A stretch of DNA of 64,000 bases from Thalassomonas viridans. GTDB taxonomy: Bacteria > Pseudomonadota > Gammaproteobacteria > Enterobacterales > Alteromonadaceae. Position 1 is the first letter of the stretch. Each line of letters starts with the position of its first letter. The notes beneath the pieces were generated by a model, which worked only from the letters and a program-made list of their open reading frames with translations, was not told the DNA's origin and made no database searches. The DNA lies in contig NZ_CP059733.1 in NCBI RefSeq assembly GCF_000948985.2, forward strand, positions 6,200,001 to 6,264,000, given 5' to 3'. Shown one piece after another: positions 1 through 8,638 of the stretch. Position numbers and translations under genes: made by a program.

Positions 1-903
1 CTCGGCTCGGTACTGACCCTGCCCGGACAGCTGCAGGAACTCACCCTGGGAAAACTGCCTTTTGACCAGGGCAAAAGCAATAGTTTCTTTGAGGCCAGGC
101 CAGGCGACTACCAGACAGATCACAGCAACACTTCCCTTGCCCGGGAATTGCTGGCAATTGACAAACCTCAGCCTCAGGTTATACCTGAACAACAGGAACA
201 GGTCCGCCCTGAGCCCGCCAACAAGGCAAATTCCCAGATAGCCGCCGATTTGATCTCAAAAGCGAATGTGACGGCAGAGCCGGTGCAAGCCTCAACCGAA
301 GCAAGGGAACAACAAACTCCTGCACCAAGCGAGCCCCTGACGGTAAAGGCCAGCCTACCGGCATCACCTGAGCCCTTGCCGACACAGGCACACCTTGATG
401 AAAAGCAGGAATTCGCCCGGCAGCAAAACAAAGCGGCAAGCTTTAATATCAGTGCCCCGGATAACAGCAGCAGCTCGGAACGCGCCTTTATCAGAACGGA
501 TTCCAGCAATAAGTTTTCTCCCGTCAGCAACCCTTATGCCGATCAGGTAGCCGCACTGGCGCGGGAACTTTCCCTCAAGCCTGCTATTGCCGAGCCCGGG
601 GAAAGCAAAGAGAAGAACAAGGCAAGCGCAACTAAGGTCAACGCCCGCTTGATCCATGCCGTTGATCCCAAATACCCGACCACAGCCAAACGTAAAGGGC
701 TTGAACTGGAAGTTAAGGTACAATTTACCATAGATGTTGACGGCAGGGTCCGGGATCTGGTGTTTGCCCAAAGCGGCAAGGCCAATTACTTTAAGCGTAA
801 CATCCGCAATGCCCTGACCAAATGGCGCTTTACCCCGGCGCAAATAGACGGGAAAGCGGTGCCAAGCCAGATGAGTAAGATTTTCTCTTTTAACCTCAAA
901 TAA
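1..903 (+). CDS. TonB C-terminal domain protein, 5' end outside window
   Basis: The reading frame is open from the first base of the window, so the N-terminus is missing; a TTG at 148 is only an internal start candidate. The visible part begins with a long Pro/Glu/Gln/Ala-rich low-complexity stretch, as in the periplasm-spanning region of TonB proteins. The last ~85 residues form a TonB_C-like domain (a D-P-K-Y-P segment, then a V-Q-F-T-I-D-V-D-G strand and a W-R-F-T-P-A motif, ending in an F-S-F-N-L strand). TonB proteins couple the ExbBD proton-driven motor to outer-membrane receptors. The same domain also ends some M56/BlaR1-type membrane peptidases, and the missing N-terminus would decide between these. 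The next gene is convergent. Confidence 0.7.
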   Translation, partial: LGSVLTLPGQLQELTLGKLPFDQGKSNSFFEARPGDYQTDHSNTSLARELLAIDKPQPQVIPEQQEQVRPEPANKANSQIAADLISKANVTAEPVQASTEAREQQTPAPSEPLTVKASLPASPEPLPTQAHLDEKQEFARQQNKAASFNISAPDNSSSSERAFIRTDSSNKFSPVSNPYADQVAALARELSLKPAIAEPGESKEKNKASATKVNARLIHAVDPKYPTTAKRKGLELEVKVQFTIDVDGRVRDLVFAQSGKANYFKRNIRNALTKWRFTPAQIDGKAVPSQMSKIFSFNLK

Positions 904-987
904 GCCGCTGTGGCGCAAACAGGCCCACAGCCGATGACACCGGCATAACAATAAGCAGGCCGTTAAAAAGGGCCTGAGTCAAAGGCG

Positions 988-1458
988 CTAAAAGCTGTCA
1001 GCTTCCTGTCTGCCCGCCAGCCATTTTTCCTTTTGCTCGTCGGTAAATACCTGGATCACTGCATGTCTGGTTTTTGCCCTGAGCAATCCCTTCTGCTGGA
1101 AACTGTCCTGATACTTGGCCTGCAGGGCGGCAAAAGCTTCTTCATCAAAGCTGTCTGCCGCCAGCAGGGTTTTCATTTCCTCTTTAAAGCTGCCCATGGT
1201 TGCCCTAAGCTCGGTATTCTCATCCCTGGCAGCCTGGAAGATGGCCCGGATCTCACTGATTTGGCTTTCATCCAGCTCCAGGTATCTGGCCATTTTACGC
1301 ATCATGCCCTTGCCGCCAAAATGCCTCATCTGCTCGCCGCTTTGGGCGGCAAAGCCGTCATGGGGGCAGGCATTAGCGGTAACGGGCATGGCCAACACGC
1401 CACAAACGGCGGCGAATGCCAGGGAAGCTTTCCACTGTTTTAAGAATGATTTTTTCAC
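988..1458 (-). CDS. cpxP: Spy/CpxP-family periplasmic chaperone-like protein
   Basis: This is a small periplasmic helical protein of the Spy/CpxP family. It has a signal peptide ending in a V-T-A-N-A site and two LTxxQ-like motifs (L-D-E-S-Q and F-T-D-E-Q). CpxP proteins bind the CpxA sensor domain and misfolded envelope proteins and hold the Cpx response down. I chose the GTG start at 1458 because AAGGAG lies 6 bases upstream and the protein then begins with a standard Lys-Lys signal peptide. An ATG at 1479 adds seven residues but has no ribosome site. The gene is divergent from cpxRA, as in E. coli, with CpxR-box-like sequence between them. Family assignment is firm; the name rests on position. 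Confidence 0.8.
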   Translation of the reverse strand: MKKSFLKQWKASLAFAAVCGVLAMPVTANACPHDGFAAQSGEQMRHFGGKGMMRKMARYLELDESQISEIRAIFQAARDENTELRATMGSFKEEMKTLLAADSFDEEAFAALQAKYQDSFQQKGLLRAKTRHAVIQVFTDEQKEKWLAGRQEADSF

Positions 1459-1560
1459 TTTCGTCTCCTTAACTTGCATCTAACATAAATTCGCGCCTTA
1501 ACTTGTTGCTCTCAGGTTAAGGCTGTGAAATAAGCTTGAAAAAAGTATAACCAGCACAGC

Positions 1561-1597
1561 GCAAAGAAACGCAAAGTGAGTGTAAAGGTTATGTAAA
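1561..1597. promoter_or_regulatory. Phased CpxR-box-like half-sites
   Basis: Four GYAAA half-sites start at 1561, 1571, 1582 and 1593, one DNA turn apart (10, 11 and 11 bases). The last two form GTAAA-N6-GTAAA, and the first two form GCAAA-N5-GCAAA. The known E. coli CpxR box is GTAAA-N5-GTAAA with some spacer tolerance. The array lies between cpxP and cpxR, just upstream of a TATAAT at 1629-1634, where an activator would sit for autoregulation of cpxRA. Confidence 0.65.
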
Positions 1598-1605
1598 AGG
1601 CCGCG

Positions 1606-1634
1606 CTGCCTTTTTATCTATGGGGTATTATAAT
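1606..1634 (+). promoter_or_regulatory. Probable cpxRA promoter
   Basis: A perfect -10 hexamer (TATAAT, 1629-1634) lies 17 bases after a poor -35 (CTGCCT, 1606-1611). A weak -35 immediately downstream of CpxR-box-like repeats fits an activator-dependent promoter. The GTG start of cpxR is 64 bases further on. Confidence 0.45.
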
Positions 1635-1698
1635 TTTGCATACAGGTATTTTGACCGAATTGCCATCTTGATTTATTGCCGTTACCGGGGATTGTACT

Positions 1699-2403
1699 GT
1701 GACTAAAAAGCGCTTATTGATTATTGATGATGACAGGGAACTGACGGAACTATTAACCGAATACCTGGGAGATGAAGGCTTTGAGGTGCAGGCCTGCCAT
1801 GATGGCGTCTCTGGCCTGTCCCGGGCCTATGACAAGGGCATAGACCTGATCCTGCTGGATGTGATGATGCCCCAGCTGAACGGCTTCGAAGTCTTAAAGG
1901 CGCTTGGCGGACAGCACCAGACGCCAATCTTGATGCTGACCGCCAAAGGCGACGATGCCGATCGCGTACTGGGGCTGGAACTCGGCGCCGACGATTACCT
2001 GGCCAAACCTTTTCACCACAGGGAACTGCTGGCACGGATCAAGGCGATTTTACGCCGCATAGACATCATCAAAAACAACCAGGAGCCGGCTTCTTTACTC
2101 AAGGTCAACGAGGTGGAACTGAACCATGCCACCCGCCAGGTATCCTGCCACCGGCAAGCATTGGAATTAACCGGCACCGAATACCAGATCCTGACCTACC
2201 TGATGGAACACCACGGTACTATTGTCAGTAAAGAAACCTTGTCGGAGCTGGTGCTGGGACGCAAGCTCAGCCCGTTCGACCGCAGTATAGACATGCATGT
2301 CAGCAATATCAGGCGCAAACTCCTGCCCGCCAGCGAGCAGGATAAAATCAAAACCATCCGCGGCGCCGGCTACATATTTTTATCCGGTGAAGCCCAGGCA
2401 TGA
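1699..2403 (+). CDS. cpxR: Response regulator CpxR (OmpR/PhoB type)
   Basis: This is an OmpR-family DNA-binding response regulator of 234 residues. The receiver domain (about 1-115) has the acidic pocket at residues 10-12 and the phospho-acceptor Asp54 in L-L-D-V-M-M-P. The C-terminal winged helix ends in T-I-R-G-A-G-Y-I-F. It is the output arm of the Cpx envelope-stress pathway and is phosphorylated by CpxA. It starts with GTG. Its stop overlaps the cpxA start (ATGA), indicating translational coupling. The divergent cpxP-like neighbour and the intervening CpxR-box-like repeats support the name over other OmpR-type regulators. Confidence 0.9.
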   Translation: MTKKRLLIIDDDRELTELLTEYLGDEGFEVQACHDGVSGLSRAYDKGIDLILLDVMMPQLNGFEVLKALGGQHQTPILMLTAKGDDADRVLGLELGADDYLAKPFHHRELLARIKAILRRIDIIKNNQEPASLLKVNEVELNHATRQVSCHRQALELTGTEYQILTYLMEHHGTIVSKETLSELVLGRKLSPFDRSIDMHVSNIRRKLLPASEQDKIKTIRGAGYIFLSGEAQA

Positions 2404-3845
2404 TCAAACAACTCAGGGCTGTCCTGTCTTCCATCAAGGTCAAACTTTTCTGCTGGTTCTGGTTAGTGACCATCTTATCCATATTAACCACGCGCTTTAT
2501 TATCACCCAGCTCAGCAATGATATCCTGGCCCTGCCTCCCCACGAAGGAGACATAGGGTACCTGCACGGTGTCAACCGCCGGCTGGCGCGGGCACAACCG
2601 GATGACATGCAGACGTTTCTGGAGACTTTCCACCGCCGCGGCCGGAATAAAATGAAGCGGGCCTTTGCCATCCCGCCGCAGCTGTGGATCAAAGAACAGG
2701 CAAGCGGCAAGGTCTTTAGCCGCTTCGAAAATGAATTTCCCCGGCTGAAAGACTACCTTGCCGGTAACAATTTTACCGAACTTAGAACCTACCAGTTTCC
2801 CCGGCTGCGCCTGACCGGGCCACTTGTGGTCACCTTACACAACCAGGAATATCAGTTTTTTGTCGCGCTACAGGAAAACCGCAAACATTTCGCCATGCTG
2901 TTCTTTTCACAGTTGCCGCCCTGGGCCCGTATCGCCCTGCCCTTAGGGATCAGTTTTATCTTTTGCTGGTTACTGGCCCGCAACCTAAGCAAGCCGCTGT
3001 CAAGCATGCGTACCGTCGCCAACCGCCTGGGTGACGGTGACTTGTCGGTACGGGTAAACGATGCCGCCAACCGCAGTGACGAGCTCGGCTCGCTGGCAAG
3101 AAGCTTTAACCAGATGGCACAGAAACTGGAATTATCCCTGCAGGCACAAAAGCGCCTGCTGGGGGACGTCTCCCATGAATTACGCTCGCCTATGACCCGG
3201 CTGCAGATCGCCCTGGGGCTGGCGCAAAAATCAGCCAAAGACCCGCAAAACCTGGCCAAGCACCTGCAAAGATGCGAAACCGAAGTCCACCGCCTGGATC
3301 AAATGATCGCCGATGTACTGGCACTGTCCCGGCTGGAAAATGCCCTGCATAACCTGCATTTCAGCAAAGTCGATCTGGCGGGATTGCTGGATATCCTGAT
3401 CCAGGACGCCCAGTTTACCGCCGATGAAAAGTCCATCAAAGTGATTATAACATCCATGGAAAACTGCCAGCTCAGGGCAGACAGCCAGCTTATTGCCAGC
3501 GCGGTTAACAATGTCCTGGGCAATGCGGTCAAATACAGTCCGCAAGGCAGCCGGATTGAAGTAGCCCTCAAACACAGGGGCAACAACTGCCTGTTATCCA
3601 TTGCCGATGCCGGTCCCGGCGTGCCCCGGCATACCCTGGAGCAGTTATTTGAGCCTTTTTACCGGGTTACCGAAGCCAGGGACAGGCAAACCGGCGGCAC
3701 AGGTTTAGGGCTGGCCATTGCCAAACAGGCAGTATTGGCGCACCAGGGAAACATAACGGCGCATAATAATGATAGCGGCGGACTGACGGTTACCATACAA
3801 TTACCCCTCGATAATTTTCAACCGGAGCAGCCAGTTGCAGGCTAA
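2400..3845 (+). CDS. cpxA: Sensor histidine kinase CpxA
   Basis: This is an inner-membrane sensor kinase of 481 residues. A first membrane segment lies at about 15-35, followed by a periplasmic sensor of ~145 residues and a second membrane segment at about 180-197. A HAMP linker comes next, then the H-box with His259 in D-V-S-H-E-L-R-S-P. The ATPase domain has the N-box (N-V-L-G-N-A-V-K-Y) and G-boxes (D-A-G-P-G-V and G-G-T-G-L-G-L-A). It phosphorylates and dephosphorylates CpxR in response to envelope stress. It overlaps cpxR by 4 bases. Confidence 0.9.
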   Translation: MIKQLRAVLSSIKVKLFCWFWLVTILSILTTRFIITQLSNDILALPPHEGDIGYLHGVNRRLARAQPDDMQTFLETFHRRGRNKMKRAFAIPPQLWIKEQASGKVFSRFENEFPRLKDYLAGNNFTELRTYQFPRLRLTGPLVVTLHNQEYQFFVALQENRKHFAMLFFSQLPPWARIALPLGISFIFCWLLARNLSKPLSSMRTVANRLGDGDLSVRVNDAANRSDELGSLARSFNQMAQKLELSLQAQKRLLGDVSHELRSPMTRLQIALGLAQKSAKDPQNLAKHLQRCETEVHRLDQMIADVLALSRLENALHNLHFSKVDLAGLLDILIQDAQFTADEKSIKVIITSMENCQLRADSQLIASAVNNVLGNAVKYSPQGSRIEVALKHRGNNCLLSIADAGPGVPRHTLEQLFEPFYRVTEARDRQTGGTGLGLAIAKQAVLAHQGNITAHNNDSGGLTVTIQLPLDNFQPEQPVAG

Positions 3846-3891
3846 AGCCGCTGGCGCTTGTTCCGGTTTACGGACACCGGGATGTAATTTT

Positions 3892-4905
3892 ATGCCAGCA
3901 AGCATTAAACTGATACAAGAAGCGGATCTACACCAGGCATACCGGGATAAGATCCTCCCGTTCTGGCAACAAGGCAAATTCGGTGACTTTAGCGGCGTTG
4001 ATAATATCCGCATCAATTATGCCGTCTTCGAGCAAAACAAAAACCCGGCACAGGTACAAGAGAAAAAGCTGATCCTGGTTCCCGGGCGCTCGGAAGGCTA
4101 TTTAAAATACCAGGAACTGAGTTATGATCTGTTTCAGGCCGGTTACAGCGTTTATATTATCGACCACAGGGGCCAGGGCATTTCCCAGCGGCTGTTGCCC
4201 CAGCCCCATAAGGGTTATGTCAAATCCTTCGATCATTACAGCCAGGACTTGCACCAGTTTATCGATACCATAGTCAAAGCCGACCGCCGGTCAAAAAACT
4301 ATCTGCTGGCCCATTCCATGGGAGCGGCGATCTCTGCCCGCTACCTGCAGCAATATGATAACCCGGTAACCGCCGCGGTTTTTTCCTCCCCCATGATCGC
4401 CATTAACAGCGGCATCATTCCCGACTGGCTGGCCGCTGTCCTGATCAAAGCAGGCAATGCCCTCAACCTGAGGCTGGGCAACAGTCCCTGGTATTTTCTT
4501 GGCCAGGGGGACGCCAGACAAAAGGCATTCCAGGGCAACCCCCTGATGCACTCTCAGGTACGCTACCAAAAATTTACCGAGTTATATCAAAACACAGAGG
4601 AAATTCAGCTTGGCGGGGTAACCTTTCACTGGCTGGCCGAAGCCATCAAAACCCGAAAAGCAATTTTCAGCCAGTTGCACAAACTAAAGACGCCGGTAAC
4701 CGTATTGCAGGCCGGGGCGGATATTATCGTAGATAACCGGGCCCAGGATGAATTTTGCTCGCGCCTGCATCGGCTGTTTCCCGCTTCCTGTCCCGGGGGG
4801 GAAGCAATAAAAATCCACCAGGCCCGCCATGAACTTTTCTTTGAAAAAGATGAATTTCGCAACCGGGCGCTTTCACAGGCAATCAACTGGTTTGAAAGCC
4901 ATTAA
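3892..4905 (+). CDS. Alpha/beta hydrolase, lysophospholipase L2-like
   Basis: This is an alpha/beta-hydrolase of the monoglyceride lipase/lysophospholipase family, like E. coli PldB. The nucleophile elbow is A-H-S-M-G (Ser142). An upstream D-H-R-G-Q-G turn, a late acid (A-G-A-D-I-I-V-D) and a His in A-R-H-E-L-F-F-E complete the likely triad. I start at ATG 3892. The frame also opens at TTG 3835 inside cpxA, but the extra residues look unlike family N-termini, whereas the segment after 3892 (F-W-Q-Q-G-K-F-G-D-F-S-G-V-D) matches the PldB beginning. It probably hydrolyses lysophospholipids or monoacylglycerols. It has the same orientation as cpxRA and could be cotranscribed. The exact substrate cannot be read from the sequence. 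Confidence 0.75.
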   Translation: MPASIKLIQEADLHQAYRDKILPFWQQGKFGDFSGVDNIRINYAVFEQNKNPAQVQEKKLILVPGRSEGYLKYQELSYDLFQAGYSVYIIDHRGQGISQRLLPQPHKGYVKSFDHYSQDLHQFIDTIVKADRRSKNYLLAHSMGAAISARYLQQYDNPVTAAVFSSPMIAINSGIIPDWLAAVLIKAGNALNLRLGNSPWYFLGQGDARQKAFQGNPLMHSQVRYQKFTELYQNTEEIQLGGVTFHWLAEAIKTRKAIFSQLHKLKTPVTVLQAGADIIVDNRAQDEFCSRLHRLFPASCPGGEAIKIHQARHELFFEKDEFRNRALSQAINWFESH

Positions 4906-4943
4906 CGGCATTTGCCTACTGCCCGGCTGCAAAAGCTTTGGCT

Positions 4944-5870
4944 TTAATCAATATTAGCTTCTTCCCCCGCCAGCTCTGCCCGCACCACTGAACTGGGATC
5001 ATGGTGGATAAAGACCTCACAGGGGGATAAGGCTTTTTTAATCTCGGTTTCGATTTCCTCCCCTATGCCGTGGGCCTGCAGCAGGGAGAGATCATCGTCA
5101 AGTTCAAGGTGAAACTGGATAAAACGTTTATTGCCCGCCTGGCGGGTACGCAATTCGTGCATGCCCAGGGCGCCTTTATGGTTGAGGACTATGGCTTTGA
5201 TCTTGTCCAGCTCTTCGTCTTCGAGTTCATGATCCATCAGGTGATGTATACTGATCCAGATGATTTTTCCCGCCCCCCACATCAGGTAACAACCCACCCC
5301 TATGGTGAAGAGGCCGTCTGCCAGCAACCAGATCCCCTGGCTTAAGAAAAGCGCCGCCAGCACACCGAGGTTAAGCAGCAAATCCGATTTATAATGCAGG
5401 GCATCGGCGCTGATCACCACAGAGCGGGTCAGGCGGATCACATAATGCTGGAAAGCCACCAGCAGCAAGGTCAGGGCGATAGTGATCAGGGTAACCCAGA
5501 TGCCTATGCCGGCATTAAGTACGGGCTGGGGATTCAGCAGGCGGCCGACACCGTTAAATAACAACAGCAATGCCGAACCCAGCACAAAGGCGGCCTGCAC
5601 TAAGCCCGCCAGGCTTTCCGCCTTGCCGTGGCCGAATTTATGCTCTTTATCGGCGGGGGCCAGGGCAAACCTGAGGATAATGATATTCATCATGGAGGCA
5701 AAAAGATCCAGCATGGAATCTGTTGCCGAAGCCAACATGGCACTGGCATCGGTGGCAAACCAGGCATAAAGCTTGATGATCACCAGCAAGATAGCGGTTC
5801 CGGTAGAGGCGACAGCCGCGAGGCGCACCCAGAAAGCATATTTGCCGGCTTCTTCAACGCCTGTATTCAT
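4944..5870 (-). CDS. fieF: Cation diffusion facilitator, FieF-type metal exporter
   Basis: This 308-residue CDF transporter exports divalent metal (zinc, iron) in exchange for protons. Six membrane helices are followed by a cytoplasmic domain. The FieF metal-site pattern is visible: D-x3-D in helix 2 (T-D-S-M-L-D) and H-x3-D in helix 5 (L-H-Y-K-S-D). The C-terminal domain has the T-R-Q-A-G loop, Q-F-H-L-E and the I-H-H-D-P end. The start at 5870 follows AGGGGGC; the frame runs 32 codons further upstream but that extension has no family resemblance. FieF neighbours the Cpx locus in E. coli as well. It is convergent with the hydrolase gene. Confidence 0.9.
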   Translation of the reverse strand: MNTGVEEAGKYAFWVRLAAVASTGTAILLVIIKLYAWFATDASAMLASATDSMLDLFASMMNIIILRFALAPADKEHKFGHGKAESLAGLVQAAFVLGSALLLLFNGVGRLLNPQPVLNAGIGIWVTLITIALTLLLVAFQHYVIRLTRSVVISADALHYKSDLLLNLGVLAALFLSQGIWLLADGLFTIGVGCYLMWGAGKIIWISIHHLMDHELEDEELDKIKAIVLNHKGALGMHELRTRQAGNKRFIQFHLELDDDLSLLQAHGIGEEIETEIKKALSPCEVFIHHDPSSVVRAELAGEEANID

Positions 5871-6186
5871 GCAGCCCCCTGTCCTGTGCTTAGCTCTTAT
5901 TAAAGGCCCGCGGGGACCATACCAATTCATAATACCAAACGTAATAAAGAAGTGATCAAGATTCAATGAGGATAAATAATCAAGTTCACAGCTTTATCGT
6001 TCCGGACTAAAGCTAAGCACCACATCCATGCAGGCGAGGCGCGTGATTGAGCAATAGCCGGCTATTGGGATTGAGCGCAACGAAGAAGTTGATCATTTAG
6101 GCCATTGAAAGTGGTTAATTCATTATTTCGTTTGCTATAAGAGCAGGCTATAATCCCCGGGTTTTATTCTTTATTGAGCAGACTTT
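5871..6186. other. Intergenic region with a 16-bp palindrome, possible dispersed repeat
   Basis: No gene is visible in these 316 bases. They contain a perfect palindrome (caatagccggctattg, 6052-6067) flanked on both sides by gattgag. There are also two near-copies of aagaagtgatca (about 5946 and 6079) and two AT-rich aattcat-type stretches near the ends. This mixture of palindrome and short direct repeats is typical of dispersed intergenic repeats in Alteromonadales, but copy number cannot be judged here. Confidence 0.4.
6127..6154 (+). promoter_or_regulatory. Probable trmL promoter
   Basis: A consensus -10 (TATAAT, 6149-6154) lies 16 bases after TTCGTT (6127-6132), 32 bases before the trmL start codon. 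The -10 is good; the -35 is moderate. Confidence 0.5.
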
Positions 6187-6651
6187 ATGTTAGACGTGGT
6201 TCTTTTTCAACCTCAGATCCCGCCAAATACCGGGAATATCATCCGCCTTTGCGCTAACTCAGGTTTTCGCCTGCATCTGATTGAACCCCTTGGCTTTTCC
6301 GTGGATGATAAACGGTTACGCCGCGCCGGCCTGGATTACCATGAATTTGCCGCGATCAAGAAATATGCGAGCTTCGGTGACTTTGTCGAAAGCCAGCAAC
6401 CCAAACGTATTTTGGCCATTACCACTAAGGCCAACAGATACCATCACGAGGTGGAGTTTACCCGGGGCGATTATTTATTGTTTGGTTCGGAAACCTCGGG
6501 ATTGCCGGAAGATGTCAGGGCGCAGATCCCGGATCAGGACAAGATCCGCATTCCCATGTTAAAAGACAGCCGCAGCATGAACCTTTCCAATGCTGCCGCC
6601 GTGATAGTGTATGAAGCCTGGCGCCAGCTGGGATTCCCCAACGCGGTATAA
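6187..6651 (+). CDS. trmL: tRNA (cytidine(34)-2'-O)-methyltransferase TrmL
   Basis: This SPOUT-fold methyltransferase of 154 residues has the usual TrmL length. TrmL 2'-O-methylates the wobble base of the tRNA-Leu isoacceptors using S-adenosylmethionine. Visible family motifs are [10 protein letters not shown] near the N-terminus, the knot motif F-G-S-E-T-S-G-L-P, and the final [10 protein letters not shown] segment. It is a single gene with its own promoter. A hairpin terminator separates it from the convergent gpsA. In E. coli trmL sits next to cysE-gpsA-secB; here cysE is missing from that position. Confidence 0.93.
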   Translation: MLDVVLFQPQIPPNTGNIIRLCANSGFRLHLIEPLGFSVDDKRLRRAGLDYHEFAAIKKYASFGDFVESQQPKRILAITTKANRYHHEVEFTRGDYLLFGSETSGLPEDVRAQIPDQDKIRIPMLKDSRSMNLSNAAAVIVYEAWRQLGFPNAV

Positions 6652-6716
6652 CACCAGGCAAACGCACCAGGGCCTGTTTAACCATAAACCCGTGACATGC
6701 CGTTCGTCCTGAACAT

Positions 6717-6750
6717 AAAAAACCGCCGGTGCAAAGCAGGCGGTTTATAC
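6717..6750. terminator. Bidirectional terminator between trmL and gpsA
   Basis: An 8-bp stem (aaaccgcc / ggcggttt) with an 11-base loop is flanked by A-rich sequence on the left and a short T-run on the right. It lies between two convergent genes. Confidence 0.6.
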
Positions 6751-6761
6751 TTCAGGCTGGG

Positions 6762-7769
6762 TTATTCAACCTTAGGCTGGCGTGACAGGAGATCAGAAGC
6801 GGCAAGTTTGGCATTTTTGCCCTGATAGAGCACCTGGTAAACCTGCTCGACGATGGGCATTTCCACCCCCATACGCCGGGCCAGCAGATACACTTCTTTG
6901 GTATTGCGGTAACCTTCCACCACCTGGCCGATGTCTTTCATCGCCTGCTCCACTTCTTTACCCTGGCCTAATGCCAGGCCGAAGCGGCGGTTGCGCGACT
7001 GGTTGTCCGTGCAGGTGAGCACCAGATCTCCCAGTCCCGCCATACCCATAAAGGTATTGGCATCCGCCCCCAGGGCAGCCCCGAGACGCGTCATTTCCGC
7101 CAGGCCCCGGGTGATCAAAGCCGTGCGGGCGTTGGCCCCGAAACCTATGCCGTCCGCCATGCCGGCGCCGATGGCAATAACGTTTTTTACCGCGCCGCCA
7201 AGCTGCACGCCGATAAAGTCATTGTTCAGGTACACCCTGAAGTGCTTCTGGCAATGGAGCAAATCCGAAAGTTCAGTGACAAATTCGGCATCTGTGGATG
7301 ACATGGAAATCGCCGTCGGCAGCCCCGCCGCCATTTCTTTAGCGAAAGTCGGACCGGACAGCACCGCCAGGGAAACATCCTGCCCCAGGGCTTCGCGCGC
7401 CACGTCCTGCAGCAAACGGCCGGTTTCCGGCTCCAGGCCTTTAGTGGCCCAGGCCACCTTGCTCTGCCCGGACAAATAAGGCTTGATCTGAGTAAGCATG
7501 TCGCCGAAGGCGTGGCTAGGCACTACCACCAGGATATTGTCGCTGGCGCCGACGGCTTTGGCCAGATCGCTTTCCAGCTGCAGCGCCGGCGGGAAAGTAA
7601 CATCCGGCAGGTAGCGCCGGTTTTCCCGGCTGGCCGCCATTTGCGCCACATGCCCGCTGTCCCGGCCCCATAGCAAGGTTTGGTGGCCGTTGCGGGCCAG
7701 ACAGATCGCCAGCGCCGTACCATAAGATCCGGCCCCCAGGACAACAATTTTTGCCTGCTCTACACTCAT
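6762..7769 (-). CDS. gpsA: Glycerol-3-phosphate dehydrogenase [NAD(P)+]
   Basis: GpsA reduces dihydroxyacetone phosphate to sn-glycerol-3-phosphate, the backbone of phospholipids, in the cytoplasm. The 335-residue protein starts with a Rossmann motif ([12 protein letters not shown]). The substrate-binding K-N segment ([13 protein letters not shown]) carries the catalytic Lys, and R-N-x-R-F-G follows. It is the last gene of a leftward rhodanese-grxC-secB-gpsA group, 6 bp after secB, the same order as in E. coli. Confidence 0.95.
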   Translation of the reverse strand: MSVEQAKIVVLGAGSYGTALAICLARNGHQTLLWGRDSGHVAQMAASRENRRYLPDVTFPPALQLESDLAKAVGASDNILVVVPSHAFGDMLTQIKPYLSGQSKVAWATKGLEPETGRLLQDVAREALGQDVSLAVLSGPTFAKEMAAGLPTAISMSSTDAEFVTELSDLLHCQKHFRVYLNNDFIGVQLGGAVKNVIAIGAGMADGIGFGANARTALITRGLAEMTRLGAALGADANTFMGMAGLGDLVLTCTDNQSRNRRFGLALGQGKEVEQAMKDIGQVVEGYRNTKEVYLLARRMGVEMPIVEQVYQVLYQGKNAKLAASDLLSRQPKVE

Positions 7770-7775
7770 TAAAAA

Positions 7776-8282
7776 TTAGTGAGTTTCTGTGCCGGCCGGT
7801 GCTGCGGCTTCGGCTTCGGCGGCACGTTTTTGTACGTAAGAAGCGAATAAGGCGTCGAAGTTAACCGGTGCCAGGTTCAGCTGCGGGAAAGAACCGCGGT
7901 TAACCAGGCTGGAGACGGCTTCACGGGCATACGGGAATAAAGTGGTCGGACAGAAGGCGCCTATGGTATGGGCCAGCTGAGGTTCAGGCAAGTTGCCTAT
8001 GGTAAAGATACCCGCTTGCTGTACTTCGGCCAAAAAGGCGGTTTGCCCTTCAACCGTGGCAGTAACCGTCAGGGCCAGTACCACTTCATAGGTATCATCC
8101 GCCAACTTGGCCGAACGTGTGTCCAGATCCAGCTTGATTTCCGGTTTCCATTCTTTCTGGAAGATCGCCGGAGAATTAGGGGTTTCGAAAGAAACATCTT
8201 TGGTATATACGCGTTGGATCGCAAATTGCGGCGCCGCTTGTTCCGCACCGGTTTCTGAGCCGTTTTGAATTTCGTCAGCCAT
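7776..8282 (-). CDS. secB: Protein-export chaperone SecB
   Basis: SecB is a tetrameric cytosolic chaperone that keeps preproteins unfolded and hands them to SecA. The 168-residue sequence has the family core ([19 protein letters not shown]) and the [10 protein letters not shown] and [13 protein letters not shown] signature near the end. Start 8282 is used because AGGA lies 8 bases upstream; an ATG three codons earlier overlaps that site. It lies between grxC and gpsA in the conserved operon. Confidence 0.95.
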   Translation of the reverse strand: MADEIQNGSETGAEQAAPQFAIQRVYTKDVSFETPNSPAIFQKEWKPEIKLDLDTRSAKLADDTYEVVLALTVTATVEGQTAFLAEVQQAGIFTIGNLPEPQLAHTIGAFCPTTLFPYAREAVSSLVNRGSFPQLNLAPVNFDALFASYVQKRAAEAEAAAPAGTETH

Positions 8283-8372
8283 GTTTATCATCCTGTTTTA
8301 GTATGGCGCCATAGGGTTCCGGCGCCTGAATATTATTATTTACCAGAACCCGGGCTCCGGGCTCTAATGCGT

Positions 8373-8630
8373 TTATGCCTTTAGCAGGCTGTCTAAGTTA
8401 TTGCTGGCTTCCAAAGCCATTAAATCGTCACAACCGCCGACATGGGTATCATTGATAAAAATCTGTGGCACCGTAGTGCCGCCCTTGCTGCGTGCGATCA
8501 TCTCGGGTCTTAATGCCGGATTTTCGTCGATCTTGATTTCCCTGAAGCTGACTTCTTTTTGCGTCAGCAAGGCCTTGGCCCTGACACAATAAGGACAATA
8601 CTCTTTAGTATAAATATCTACTGCTACCAC
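8373..8630 (-). CDS. grxC: Glutaredoxin 3
   Basis: This small thiol-disulfide oxidoreductase of 85 residues uses glutathione to reduce protein disulfides and mixed disulfides. The dithiol active site is C-P-Y-C at residues 12-15. The glutathione-binding T-V-P-Q-I-F-I-N and the G-G-C-D-D-L turn follow. It starts with GTG behind a good AGAGG. It stands between the rhodanese gene and secB, as in E. coli. Confidence 0.95.
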   Translation of the reverse strand: MVAVDIYTKEYCPYCVRAKALLTQKEVSFREIKIDENPALRPEMIARSKGGTTVPQIFINDTHVGGCDDLMALEASNNLDSLLKA

Positions 8631-8638
8631 AAATACCT

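Noticed and set aside
364..951. Long open frame on the minus strand over the TonB-like gene
   Set aside because: It is a shadow of the real plus-strand gene, with no recognisable domain and no ribosome site.
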